Source of the DNA: Acinetobacter nosocomialis NIPH 2119
GTDB taxonomy: Bacteria; Pseudomonadota; Gammaproteobacteria; Pseudomonadales; Moraxellaceae
DNA length: 64,000 nucleotides
Assembly: GCF_000368085.1 (NCBI RefSeq)
Contig: NZ_KB849239.1
Coordinates: 2,518,170 to 2,582,169, forward strand
Direction: 5' to 3'
Positions within the stretch are counted from its first letter, which is position 1; every line of letters starts with the position of its first letter. The position numbers and the translations under genes were made by a program. Positions 1-7,791 of the stretch are shown piece by piece. Under the pieces are notes generated by a model. It was not told the DNA's origin and did no database searches. It worked only from the letters and a program-made list of their open reading frames with translations.

Positions 1-529
1 GCACAACACTAAAGTTATTAAATGCAGATTGTCCCCAACGCAAAAATTGATATCGCTCGCCATTACGCTGCATTTCAATTTGAACGTTTTCTTCAAAAGC
101 CTGATCATCGGCAAAATAGTCTACCATCACGGAGTGGTCAATGACTAAGTCTACAGGTGATAAAGGATTAATTTTTTCAGGGTCGCCGCCCGCTTGTGCC
201 ATTGCAGCACGCATTGCAGCCAAGTCAACAACTGCCGGAACACCGGTAAAATCTTGCATTAAAACCCGTGCAGGTCGATATTGAATTTCCTGATCGGAAG
301 TACGGGTTTTTAGCCACTCAGCTAAAGCATGAATGTGTTCTGTTTTAACACTGTGCTGATCTTCAAACCGTAATAAGTTTTCCAACAGTACTTTTAATGA
401 TTTCGGCAGTTTGGCAATGTCACCTAGCTTTTTCTCGGCTTGGGTTAAGCTAAAAATCTGATAATTGCTGGAACCTACTGTTAGCGTCTGTAGAGCATTA
501 AAACTATTGATATTGCTATACTTAGCCAT
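1..529 (-). CDS. acnA: Aconitate hydratase A, N-terminal part (truncated by window edge)
   Basis: The first about 176 residues of a leftward gene whose remainder lies outside the window. The translation starts MAKYSNINSFNALQTL and contains LKVLLENLLRFED, RPARVLMQDFTGVPAVVDLAAMR and the VDLVIDHSVMVDYF stretch, the usual N-terminal landmarks of the AcnA/IRP family of [4Fe-4S] aconitases. The enzyme isomerises citrate to isocitrate in the TCA cycle in the cytoplasm; the cluster-binding cysteines and swivel domain are beyond the edge. The ATG at 529 is preceded by a strong GGAGG ribosome-binding site. AcnA-type proteins can also be 2-methylisocitrate dehydratases (AcnD), which the visible part does not fully exclude. 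Confidence 0.9.
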   Translation of the reverse strand, partial: MAKYSNINSFNALQTLTVGSSNYQIFSLTQAEKKLGDIAKLPKSLKVLLENLLRFEDQHSVKTEHIHALAEWLKTRTSDQEIQYRPARVLMQDFTGVPAVVDLAAMRAAMAQAGGDPEKINPLSPVDLVIDHSVMVDYFADDQAFEENVQIEMQRNGERYQFLRWGQSAFNNFSVV

Positions 530-653
530 TGGGTTATCCTCCCATGTCTGGCAATGTTATTTTTCACGTTTTTACATGTTGTTTTCTTACTTTAAGCTTC
601 TTTTTTCATCGCTGTGTTTTGTTTTAGTTACTATTTCTAATCTTTGATTTTTA

Positions 654-1466
654 TTACGATAATTTCAATGCTGATAGTGAGTTTTTCCATAGCAAATCAG
701 CTAAATCTGCCTCGGCCATATTTAAATTTTCGGCCAAACTTTTGAGTACATAAGGTAAGTTCACAGGCGTATTGCGGGTACGCTGCTCAGTTGAAGTTTG
801 ACAGCAAAGCGGGGTCATATCAGGACAGTCTGTTTCAATCACTAAATGCTCTGCACCTATAGCCTGTACCACAGTATGAAGCTTTTTCGCATTCGGGTTA
901 GTCACTTGTCCCGTCACACCAATTTTAAAACCAAGCTTAATCAGGCCTTTTGCCTCTTCCACTCCACCACTAAAGGCATGAGCAATTCCACCGAGTTTAA
1001 ACTTATGTGCTTTTAATATTGCTAATACGTCCCCGTGTGCTTTTCGAATATGAAGTAACACTGGCTTTTGGTATTGAGTTGCCAGATCTAACTGATCGGC
1101 AAAATACTGTTTTTGTTTGGCATATATATCGGGCTGCTTATGCTCTTTCAAAAAAGTGTCGAGGCCAATTTCACCCACTGCCACGCAGTCTTCTTGCTGC
1201 AAAATTTGTTCAAGATGAGAAAGATGCTCTGGCCTATGTTGCTCAATATAAAATGGATGCAACCCCGGCGCTAAATAAGAAGTGGGCACATTCTCCCACT
1301 GCTTGAGCTGATGATGAGTGTGTACCAAATCATCAAAACGTGACTGTAAAAAGCCAATTAACACCAAAGCATCCACACCCACTTTTTTAGCCTCAAGTGC
1401 TAACTGCTGCCGATCTTTATCAAAATCGGCAACATCGAAATGGGTATGGGTATCAAACAAATGCAT
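654..1466 (-). CDS. TatD-family metal-dependent hydrolase (DNase-like)
   Basis: A 270-residue TatD/YcfH-type protein of normal length. The N-terminal metal motif DTHTHFD, the VAVGEIGLD strand with its metal-binding glutamate, PVLLHIRKAHGDV, GIAHAFSGG and the C-terminal LVIETDCPDM motif are all present, so the TIM-barrel active site looks complete. Family members are cytoplasmic Mg-dependent 3'-5' exonucleases or deoxyribonucleases linked to DNA repair and degradation; the exact substrate cannot be read from sequence. Its ATG shares one base with the stop of the upstream lipoprotein gene (TAATG arrangement), which implies co-transcription and translational coupling with that envelope protein. 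Confidence 0.9.
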   Translation of the reverse strand: MHLFDTHTHFDVADFDKDRQQLALEAKKVGVDALVLIGFLQSRFDDLVHTHHQLKQWENVPTSYLAPGLHPFYIEQHRPEHLSHLEQILQQEDCVAVGEIGLDTFLKEHKQPDIYAKQKQYFADQLDLATQYQKPVLLHIRKAHGDVLAILKAHKFKLGGIAHAFSGGVEEAKGLIKLGFKIGVTGQVTNPNAKKLHTVVQAIGAEHLVIETDCPDMTPLCCQTSTEQRTRNTPVNLPYVLKSLAENLNMAEADLADLLWKNSLSALKLS

Positions 1467-2410
1467 TAGCTAGCACTTTTTTCGGCAGGTGTCGAAGCTG
1501 GTTTAGCTTTAGGCTGCGGCAAATATTCTTCTTTCAATACATCTTGTAATTGGTCGTATGGAATAACTAAACGAGGCAACCCCACAACATAAGGACCAAT
1601 TTCATATTCGCCATATTGAAGAATCAAGCCCTGATCACCGAGCAAGAAGTTTTCGGTGAGTTTAAATGGCCAAGCTTGTTCATATTCACTCACACTATTG
1701 GCAAGTTTTGAGTCAGTCACCCAAGCTTTAAACGCCTCATGTGCTAACTTTTCTAAAGCCGCTTTTTTCTCTGGACGCAGCAAGTTTTCAAGTTTAACTT
1801 GCTTTTCCTCTTTTAAATCAAAATTGTAATAGTGCTGTGCAGCCGAACCATGTGCCCCGCCCAAATAGCTACTACTGTTAACCACAACAGTTACGACCTT
1901 ACCTTGCGACTGTATGATTTTAGGTTTTACTAAAAGATTAATCTGATGATTACTACTTAACTCTTTTAGTTCCTTGTCTAAACCAATAAATGAGTTTGCA
2001 TAGCGCTGAACCTGAGCATCGAAACTATCTTGTTGGTCAGCAGCAGCAACTCCCGAAGCTTCTGCCTTTTTATCAGTTTTTGCTGTTTTTGCATCTGGTT
2101 CTGCAATTTCAAGAATCTGTCCGAGTGCTTTTAAAACTTGTTGATCAATAATCTTATCAATAAATGGATAGTTACTTTGCAAGCGCTCTACAGTAAATTC
2201 AGGGCAAGTTTTACCACTACAGTCTGGCAAAACCACCTTACTTTGAACTGTTTCCCCTTTTAAAGTCAGTTCCACAGGCTTTTGCTCAACCACTGCTGGC
2301 TTTTGCTGATCTTTCGACTCTTTAGGATCACTTTTAGGCTGACATGCCACTAAAAATAGTGCAGAAGCAAGTAGCGTTAAACGTAGCGAGGCCTTAGAAG
2401 TTAACATCAT
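1466..2410 (-). CDS. RsiV-like (DUF3298) lipoprotein
   Basis: A 314-residue predicted lipoprotein: a hydrophobic signal segment ends in the lipobox LVAC (Cys 23), followed by a charged, lysine-rich linker. A C-x4-C pair (CSGKTC) precedes the globular part, which carries the SSYLGGAHGSAAQHYYNFDL block and a C-terminal YEIGPYVVGLPRLVIPY stretch, both characteristic of the DUF3298/RsiV fold. RsiV in Bacillus is an anti-sigma factor that binds lysozyme; most proteobacterial relatives have unknown roles. It is the middle gene of a leftward group with a similar protein 84 bases upstream and tatD overlapping downstream. The function is unknown; the envelope location is well supported. Confidence 0.75.
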   Translation of the reverse strand: MMLTSKASLRLTLLASALFLVACQPKSDPKESKDQQKPAVVEQKPVELTLKGETVQSKVVLPDCSGKTCPEFTVERLQSNYPFIDKIIDQQVLKALGQILEIAEPDAKTAKTDKKAEASGVAAADQQDSFDAQVQRYANSFIGLDKELKELSSNHQINLLVKPKIIQSQGKVVTVVVNSSSYLGGAHGSAAQHYYNFDLKEEKQVKLENLLRPEKKAALEKLAHEAFKAWVTDSKLANSVSEYEQAWPFKLTENFLLGDQGLILQYGEYEIGPYVVGLPRLVIPYDQLQDVLKEEYLPQPKAKPASTPAEKSAS

Positions 2411-2494
2411 ATTTTGCCTTTATTCTGAGAAGATTATGCATAACTCATATGAAGTTAGCGCATCTATAAGTAGGTTGCAAATACTGCTACCAAC

Positions 2495-3337
2495 TTAAAA
2501 CATTTGTTCATAAACCTCAGGTTGTAATATTTTTTTGGTTTGTTCTGTCGTTAAATAAATATCGAGCTGAGGCGCATCTTTGGTAATCTGATTTGCCTGA
2601 TAATGCAGACCTACACCCTCACCATCAAAGAACCAGTCGGCCTGTCCCCAATACAAAGTTTTTGGTGCGTCTTTTTTAACGTCAGCATTTTGTTTTTTCA
2701 GCCACTCCTGATACGCAGTTTGCACGATTTGATGCACAGTGGTTTGCTGATCTTTTTGAAGTACATCAAGCAAAGTTAAGCTTTTATGCAATTTACGATC
2801 AGCCACGAAAAAATAATAACGATCTTTTATGGTGATCTCTTCTTGTTTACTATCCAAAGCCAGTTGTAGTAATACATATTGATTACGCTGCGAAGCAATA
2901 CGTGTATGAATGTGTAATTCATAGGCACGGTTTTTAGAATATTTATCTTGCCATTCGTCTGACTTTTTAACGTAAGCATCAACTGCTTGTTGCAGGTTCA
3001 AATCTTTTTTCAAATTAATTTGAGTCTGAATGACTTTCGCCTGATTTTTTTCGATCCAGCTATTTAACCATGCATCTTGGGTTTTTATAGTTTGAATGTC
3101 GACATCAATACAGTTTTTCTTTTCACAAAAAGGCACTGCATAATTTGCCTTGGTTTCAGTCAAGTTTAAGTAAGGTAAAACCTCTGCCTTTTCAGTAGTA
3201 TTCTTTTGAGCAGAAGCTATATTTTTTTCAGAAGATGATGAGGACTGAGTGCTTTTCCAGACAAATGCAGAAATAGCAGAGATTAGTGTTACGGCTGCAA
3301 CTACAAGCGCAATAATTGCCTTCTTACTCAAATTCAT
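2495..3337 (-). CDS. Membrane-anchored RsiV-like protein, paralogue of the next gene
   Basis: A 280-residue protein with one N-terminal transmembrane segment (about residues 7-27), a serine-rich linker and a periplasmic domain. It has no lipobox. Like the downstream lipoprotein it has a C-x4-C pair (CEKKNC) before the globular part, a comparable AYQEWLKKQ region and a C-terminal stretch in which a glycine-containing VGLHYQ strand is followed by a PQLDIYLTTEQ strand. I read it as a diverged paralogue of the same RsiV/DUF3298-like fold, although the GGAHG signature is missing. Its substrate or partner is unknown. The 84-base gap to the next gene has no evident terminator, so the two are probably transcribed together. 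Confidence 0.65.
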   Translation of the reverse strand: MNLSKKAIIALVVAAVTLISAISAFVWKSTQSSSSSEKNIASAQKNTTEKAEVLPYLNLTETKANYAVPFCEKKNCIDVDIQTIKTQDAWLNSWIEKNQAKVIQTQINLKKDLNLQQAVDAYVKKSDEWQDKYSKNRAYELHIHTRIASQRNQYVLLQLALDSKQEEITIKDRYYFFVADRKLHKSLTLLDVLQKDQQTTVHQIVQTAYQEWLKKQNADVKKDAPKTLYWGQADWFFDGEGVGLHYQANQITKDAPQLDIYLTTEQTKKILQPEVYEQMF

Positions 3338-3366
3338 TTCATCATCCTTTCTTATTTTTCAAAACA

Positions 3367-3391
3367 AAACAGCTTCTGTTCGAAGCTGTTT
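3367..3391 (-). terminator. Rho-independent terminator of prfC
   Basis: A 10-bp perfect stem (3367-3376 with 3382-3391) and 5-base loop lie 15 bases after the prfC stop and are followed on the minus strand by a T-rich run. Confidence 0.8.
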
Positions 3392-3406
3392 GTCACATTT
3401 ATATGC

Positions 3407-4999
3407 TTAGTGTTCACGTGTACTACGGAACTCAATATCAGGCCAACGCTCTTGCATAATCTGCAAGTTTACTCGGCTAGGAGCAAGATACGTTAAGTGA
3501 CCGCCACCATCAATTGAAAGTTGGTCATGTGCTTTTTTCTTGAACTCATTAAGAATCTTGTCATCATCACAATGAATCCAACGCACAGTATTTACGCTTA
3601 CTGGCTCGTAAACACAGTCAACTTTATATTCTTCTTTCAAGCGGTAAGCAACAACGTCAAACTGAAGCACACCAACCGCACCCACAATCAAATCATTGCT
3701 AATTTGTGGCATAAACACCTGAGTTGCCCCTTCTTCAGACAACTCTTTCAAGCCTTTTTGCAATTGTTTTGACTTTAATGGATCTTTCAAACGTACACGA
3801 CGGAACATTTCTGGCGCAAAGTGTGGAATACCAGTGAAGTGTAAGTTTTCACCGCTAGTGAAAGTATCACCAATCTGGATGGTACCGTGGTTGTGTAAAC
3901 CAATAATATCGCCCGGCCATGCTTCTTCTAAGTGTTCACGTTCACCAGCCAAGAAAGTTAAGGCATCACTAATGCGGACTTCTTTACCAATACGCACGTG
4001 GTTCATTTTCAGGCCTTTTTCGTACTTACCTGAACAAATACGCATAAAGGCAATACGGTCACGGTGTTTAGGGTCCATGTTGGCTTGAATTTTAAATACA
4101 AAGCCAGAGAAACCTTCTTCTTTCGCTTCAACCATACGCTCTTGCGTTGGATGTGCTTTAGGTTCAGGCGCCCAGTTCATAAATGCATCGAGAACATGGT
4201 CAACACCAAAGTTACCTAATGCTGTACCAAATAGAACAGGTGTTTGTTTACCTTGTAAGAAAAGTTCACGGTCTAATGGTTCGTTTGCCATTTGTACCAA
4301 CTCAAGCGACTCTTCAAAAGAAGCCCAAGCCAACTCACCTACTTTTTCACGAATATCGGCGTGATCATAGCCATCGCGTACTTCAATATCGGTAATGGTT
4401 GAACCGAAACCTGCTTTGTAAACATACAATTTATCTTCAAGAATATTGTATACACCAGCAAAGTCACGACCCATACCAAGTGGCCATGTAATTGGTACAC
4501 AGCGAATATTTAAAACGTTTTCGATTTCGTCTAACAACTCAAGTGGTTCACGAATTTCGCGGTCCATTTTGTTGACGAAAGAAATAATTGGTGTGTCACG
4601 CATACGACACACTTCCATCAATTTGATGGTACGTTCTTCGACACCTTTTGCACCGTCAATCACCATCAGTGCAGAGTCAACCGCGGTAAGCGTACGATAA
4701 GTATCTTCCGAGAAGTCTTCGTGCCCCGGTGTATCGAGTAAGTTAATGGTGTGACCTTTATATGGGAACTGCATAACAGACGTGGTGATCGAGATACCAC
4801 GTTCTTTTTCCATTTCCATCCAGTCAGATGTAGCTGCACGGTCAGATTTACGGCTTTTTACCATCCCTGCAACCTGAATCGCTTTACCCCATAACAACAG
4901 TTTTTCTGTCATGGTGGTTTTACCGGCATCGGGGTGGGAAATAATAGCAAATGTGCGTCGTTGAGCGACCTGTGCCGCTAACTCATCTTTAAAACTCAT
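3407..4999 (-). CDS. prfC: Peptide chain release factor 3
   Basis: A 530-residue translational GTPase of the RF3 family, normal in length. The G domain has the P-loop [14 protein letters not shown], the switch motif [28 protein letters not shown] and NKMDRE. RF3 removes RF1 or RF2 from the ribosome after peptide release and contributes to post-peptidyl-transfer quality control, in the cytoplasm. The chosen start is the ATG at 4999 ([13 protein letters not shown]) because a TAGGTG ribosome-binding sequence stands six bases before it; a GTG three codons upstream is in frame but less likely. It is a single-gene unit bounded by its own terminator. Confidence 0.95.
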   Translation of the reverse strand: MSFKDELAAQVAQRRTFAIISHPDAGKTTMTEKLLLWGKAIQVAGMVKSRKSDRAATSDWMEMEKERGISITTSVMQFPYKGHTINLLDTPGHEDFSEDTYRTLTAVDSALMVIDGAKGVEERTIKLMEVCRMRDTPIISFVNKMDREIREPLELLDEIENVLNIRCVPITWPLGMGRDFAGVYNILEDKLYVYKAGFGSTITDIEVRDGYDHADIREKVGELAWASFEESLELVQMANEPLDRELFLQGKQTPVLFGTALGNFGVDHVLDAFMNWAPEPKAHPTQERMVEAKEEGFSGFVFKIQANMDPKHRDRIAFMRICSGKYEKGLKMNHVRIGKEVRISDALTFLAGEREHLEEAWPGDIIGLHNHGTIQIGDTFTSGENLHFTGIPHFAPEMFRRVRLKDPLKSKQLQKGLKELSEEGATQVFMPQISNDLIVGAVGVLQFDVVAYRLKEEYKVDCVYEPVSVNTVRWIHCDDDKILNEFKKKAHDQLSIDGGGHLTYLAPSRVNLQIMQERWPDIEFRSTREH

Positions 5000-5178
5000 G
5001 AAATACACCTACTGCGGAGACTGCAGTGCCAAAGATCTAAAGTCGATCAAAATAAAAATTGGCGTAATTGTAGCAGATTTATAGGTACTGTTTAGAGATT
5101 GTTGAGTTGTTGGCCCGTGTTTTCATATTTGAAATAACTTTGGTGAAAATATAAAAATTCGGGTCCTCACACCAATAA

Positions 5179-5207
5179 AAAAGCCTGTCCAATATAAACA
5201 GGCTTTT
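5179..5207 (-). terminator. Rho-independent terminator
   Basis: A 10-bp perfect stem (5179-5188 with 5198-5207) preceded on the plus strand by an A-run, giving a T-run on the minus strand 20 bases after the stop of the 5227-6090 gene. Confidence 0.8.
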
Positions 5208-5226
5208 ACAAGTGAACTTAAAAAAC

Positions 5227-6090
5227 TTATGCCAATTTCTTTTCTTCAATAAAATGAACATCGGCAATTTGTGCATCCCAAAACTCAGTCCACAATGCAC
5301 AATAATCAAGACATAGTTTGGTCAAGCTTTCATAATCATCTTTGGTAATCGCTTGTGCTAATGCAAACCACAAGTCATCTTGATGATCATCGTCAGCAGC
5401 TTCTGCTGTTTCATCTGTTGAGACGCCGTGGACGTGATAATAACCACCACCCTCAACATCAATATTAACAAACTTGGTGGCTTGTCTTAATGGCGGGCTA
5501 AAAAGAATAACCTCTTCTTCTGCTACAGCCAATAAAGCCACTACATTCATATAGCTATCATAAGAAGCTTCTAAAAATGTTCTCACCTGATCTGCAATTT
5601 TTGAAGGTTTATAATTACGGCGGTCGTCCTCAGACAAACCGTAGTCATTTAATAAATCTTCATATAATGGATAATGTGCGTATTCAGGGTTTCCTAAATA
5701 ATAATTATCTTTACCCAAACCCGGTCTAAAACCAAATTCATCTAATATATTTAGGCTTAATAGCACACGTGGAAACATTTTGGCGCCAGAGTGAAGCTTT
5801 GGTTCCAATTGCTTTGTTAAAAACTGTGCCTGTAATAAAGCATCAGTAAAAATTTGTACGATGGCATGACGATATTCTAAATGAATACGTGTCAAGGTTT
5901 GTTTATCAAGATAACCGTTATTTAATATTTCAATGGCTGGATGATGACTTACTGGTAAATGTGCAATTCTATTCCTTAACTGTTTGAGAAATTGTAAGTT
6001 TTCTTCCCACTGTTGGGCAGAAATACTATTTTTCATACCTTGTAATGCTTTTTGTCTTGGATTATCAAAGTCTTCAAATTTTTTTGACAT
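5227..6090 (-). CDS. Haem-oxygenase-like (HDO/TenA-PqqC superfamily) putative metalloenzyme
   Basis: A 287-residue soluble, mainly helical protein. Visible landmarks are an E-x3-H pair (LEYRHAIVQIF, near residue 75), a DEFG helix start, and a C-terminal H-x-H followed by paired acidic residues and D-x2-H (HVHG, then DDDHQDDLW). Spacing of Glu/His/Asp ligands like this recalls the haem-oxygenase-like di-iron oxidases and the iron-containing redox enzymes related to UndA, CADD and SznF, but the last motif is lengthened by about eight acidic residues. The substrate is unknown. The ATG at 6090 is chosen over an in-frame TTG twelve bases upstream because GAGAA precedes it suitably. A divergent TetR gene 330 bases away is the obvious candidate regulator. 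Confidence 0.5.
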   Translation of the reverse strand: MSKKFEDFDNPRQKALQGMKNSISAQQWEENLQFLKQLRNRIAHLPVSHHPAIEILNNGYLDKQTLTRIHLEYRHAIVQIFTDALLQAQFLTKQLEPKLHSGAKMFPRVLLSLNILDEFGFRPGLGKDNYYLGNPEYAHYPLYEDLLNDYGLSEDDRRNYKPSKIADQVRTFLEASYDSYMNVVALLAVAEEEVILFSPPLRQATKFVNIDVEGGGYYHVHGVSTDETAEAADDDHQDDLWFALAQAITKDDYESLTKLCLDYCALWTEFWDAQIADVHFIEEKKLA

Positions 6091-6420
6091 AATCATTCTC
6101 AATAAAAAGTTTTTCTTATAGTTAAGCTAAGGCTTATCCCTCTATTTCCATTTCGCACTCAATTGCTAAAAGGATAAATTCCATATACCCATACTTAACG
6201 AGTCGATATTATGTTTATTATCTCAACAAATCAATGGATTAATTAATATTATTTAAAAAAGTAAACTATTGCCAATAAAAAATATATATTATTGTTTTTT
6301 AAAATAAACCAAACTATTGAATAAATATAATTTTTTAAATATCATAAAATAAGTTTTATTTAAGCTTTCATACTTTACAATAGCAAAGTTAATCAAAAAA
6401 TATCTATGACGGGGCAACCA
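6091..6420. promoter_or_regulatory. Divergent intergenic region with a small inverted repeat
   Basis: 330 very AT-rich bases between the divergent HDO-like and TetR genes. A perfect inverted repeat TAAGC-N4-GCTTA stands at 6123-6136, about 33 bases upstream of the HDO-like start, where an operator would sit. AAACTATTG occurs twice (near 6266 and 6311). No promoter could be fixed confidently in such AT-rich sequence. Confidence 0.35.
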
Positions 6421-6993
6421 ATGTCAAAAAGAGAAACGATTATAACAACAGCAATGACCCTTTTTAATCAGAAAAGTTATACCTCAATTGGGGTAGACAA
6501 AATTATTGCTGAGTCCAATGTTGCAAAAATGACTTTCTATAAGTACTTCTCTTCTAAAGAAGTTTTAATTGAAGAATGCCTTCAGCGAAGAATTTTGGAA
6601 GTGCAGGCTTCTTTATTAGAAAAGGTAAACCGCGCACATGATCCGTTAAATAAACTTAAAAATGTTTTTAACTGGTATATAGACTGGATTAACACTGAAG
6701 ATTTTTATGGTTGTTTATTTAAAAAAGCGACTATAGAAGTTTTACAAATGTATCCATCCATTAAAAGCCAAGTGAACCAATATAGACAATGGATTTACGA
6801 CTTAGTAGTCTCTATGTTTTTAGAGCTAGAAATTGAAGATCCAACAGTTCTAAGCAGCCTTTTTCTAAATATTATTGATGGGCTTATTATCGATGGCACC
6901 ATTAATAAACCAGAAATTAATGCTGAAAGAACATGGTCTTATATAAATAAACTCATTGAGCTTGAAACAACGCAGAGCTGTGCGGCTGCGTAA
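6421..6993 (+). CDS. TetR-family transcriptional regulator
   Basis: A 190-residue TetR/AcrR regulator. The N-terminal DNA-binding domain is clear: SKRETIITTAMTLFNQKSYTSIGVDKIIAESNVAKMTFYKYFSSKEVLIEECL, with the helix-turn-helix around residues 25-45. The C-terminal ligand domain contains YRQWIYDLV and NIIDGLIIDG, close in wording to the regulator at 7228-7791. ATG 6421 is preferred to ATG 6406 because GGGG lies seven bases before it. It is divergent from the HDO-like gene and probably controls that gene and itself (inference). The ligand is unknown. Confidence 0.85.
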   Translation: MSKRETIITTAMTLFNQKSYTSIGVDKIIAESNVAKMTFYKYFSSKEVLIEECLQRRILEVQASLLEKVNRAHDPLNKLKNVFNWYIDWINTEDFYGCLFKKATIEVLQMYPSIKSQVNQYRQWIYDLVVSMFLELEIEDPTVLSSLFLNIIDGLIIDGTINKPEINAERTWSYINKLIELETTQSCAAA

Positions 6994-7115
6994 ATAGATT
7001 TAATTATTTATGATGCTATCTCATAAATAAACCTTGTTTTAACCCATACGAAAGCTTGAATACATACTCTTTTACATGAACAGACTTGTTTCATCTTCTT
7101 AGCTATATATAGATT

Positions 7116-7146
7116 AGGCCGTTATGTTTTAAATGCATAGCGGCCT
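7116..7146 (+). terminator. Terminator-like hairpin after the first TetR gene
   Basis: An 11-bp stem with one G-T pair (7116-7126 with 7136-7146) followed by TATTTTAT. It lies between two convergent regulator genes and would serve the plus-strand gene. Confidence 0.6.
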
Positions 7147-7227
7147 TATTTTATATAAGCTCAAGCTTTTCTTAAAAAAATTTATTAATAAAACTCTAAT
7201 GTTAGTTAAGCTCATCTATTTAATTAA

Positions 7228-7791
7228 TTAATCACTAAGAAAAATACTTTTTAAAATATATTGCAATAACAGTTCTCTATTATCAGCCTTCGTTTCATCT
7301 AGCAGTTGAATAATGGCACCATCAATTACAAATAAAAACATATGAGCATCTTTTTTAGTAGCATCGTTCTTCGCTGTTAAAAGCAATTTATAAACTTCAT
7401 CAATTAACCATTGACGGTACTGTATAACCACTTGATAGGCTGTAGGGTAAATTTTTTCAATTTCAAAAATAGCTCTAAATGGCAAATAATAATGCCCTTC
7501 CAGATTGACATGTAAAAAGAATATTTCCTTTAACTTTTCACGCACCACTAAATCTTTTTGTGTGTAAATAATTGAGAAGACTTTTTCTTTTAAAGCATCT
7601 TTTTGAAAGTTTAAACTCATTTCAATAAGCCGCTCTTTAGACTGAAAATATTTATAAAACGTGGTTTTGGTCACTTCCGCTTCTTCTACAATGCGGTCTA
7701 CACCAACGTTGTGAAAACCATGGTCATTAAAAAGATAACGAGATGTATGAAGCACACTTAACGCGCGAAATGAGAGATCTGAATATGGCAT
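7228..7791 (-). CDS. TetR-family transcriptional regulator, paralogue of the neighbouring one
   Basis: A 187-residue TetR/AcrR protein. The helix-turn-helix domain reads HTSRYLFNDHGFHNVGVDRIVEEAEVTKTTFYKYFQSKERLIEMSL, nearly superposable on that of the 6421-6993 regulator, and the C-terminal half shares the YRQW and FVIDGAI elements. The two genes converge, with 234 bases between them. The gene starts with ATG at 7791 and is preceded by the unusual 600-base structured gap. Because no enzyme gene is next to its promoter, its targets are either itself, the HDO-like gene via cross-regulation, or distant genes; none can be fixed from sequence. Confidence 0.85.
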   Translation of the reverse strand: MPYSDLSFRALSVLHTSRYLFNDHGFHNVGVDRIVEEAEVTKTTFYKYFQSKERLIEMSLNFQKDALKEKVFSIIYTQKDLVVREKLKEIFFLHVNLEGHYYLPFRAIFEIEKIYPTAYQVVIQYRQWLIDEVYKLLLTAKNDATKKDAHMFLFVIDGAIIQLLDETKADNRELLLQYILKSIFLSD

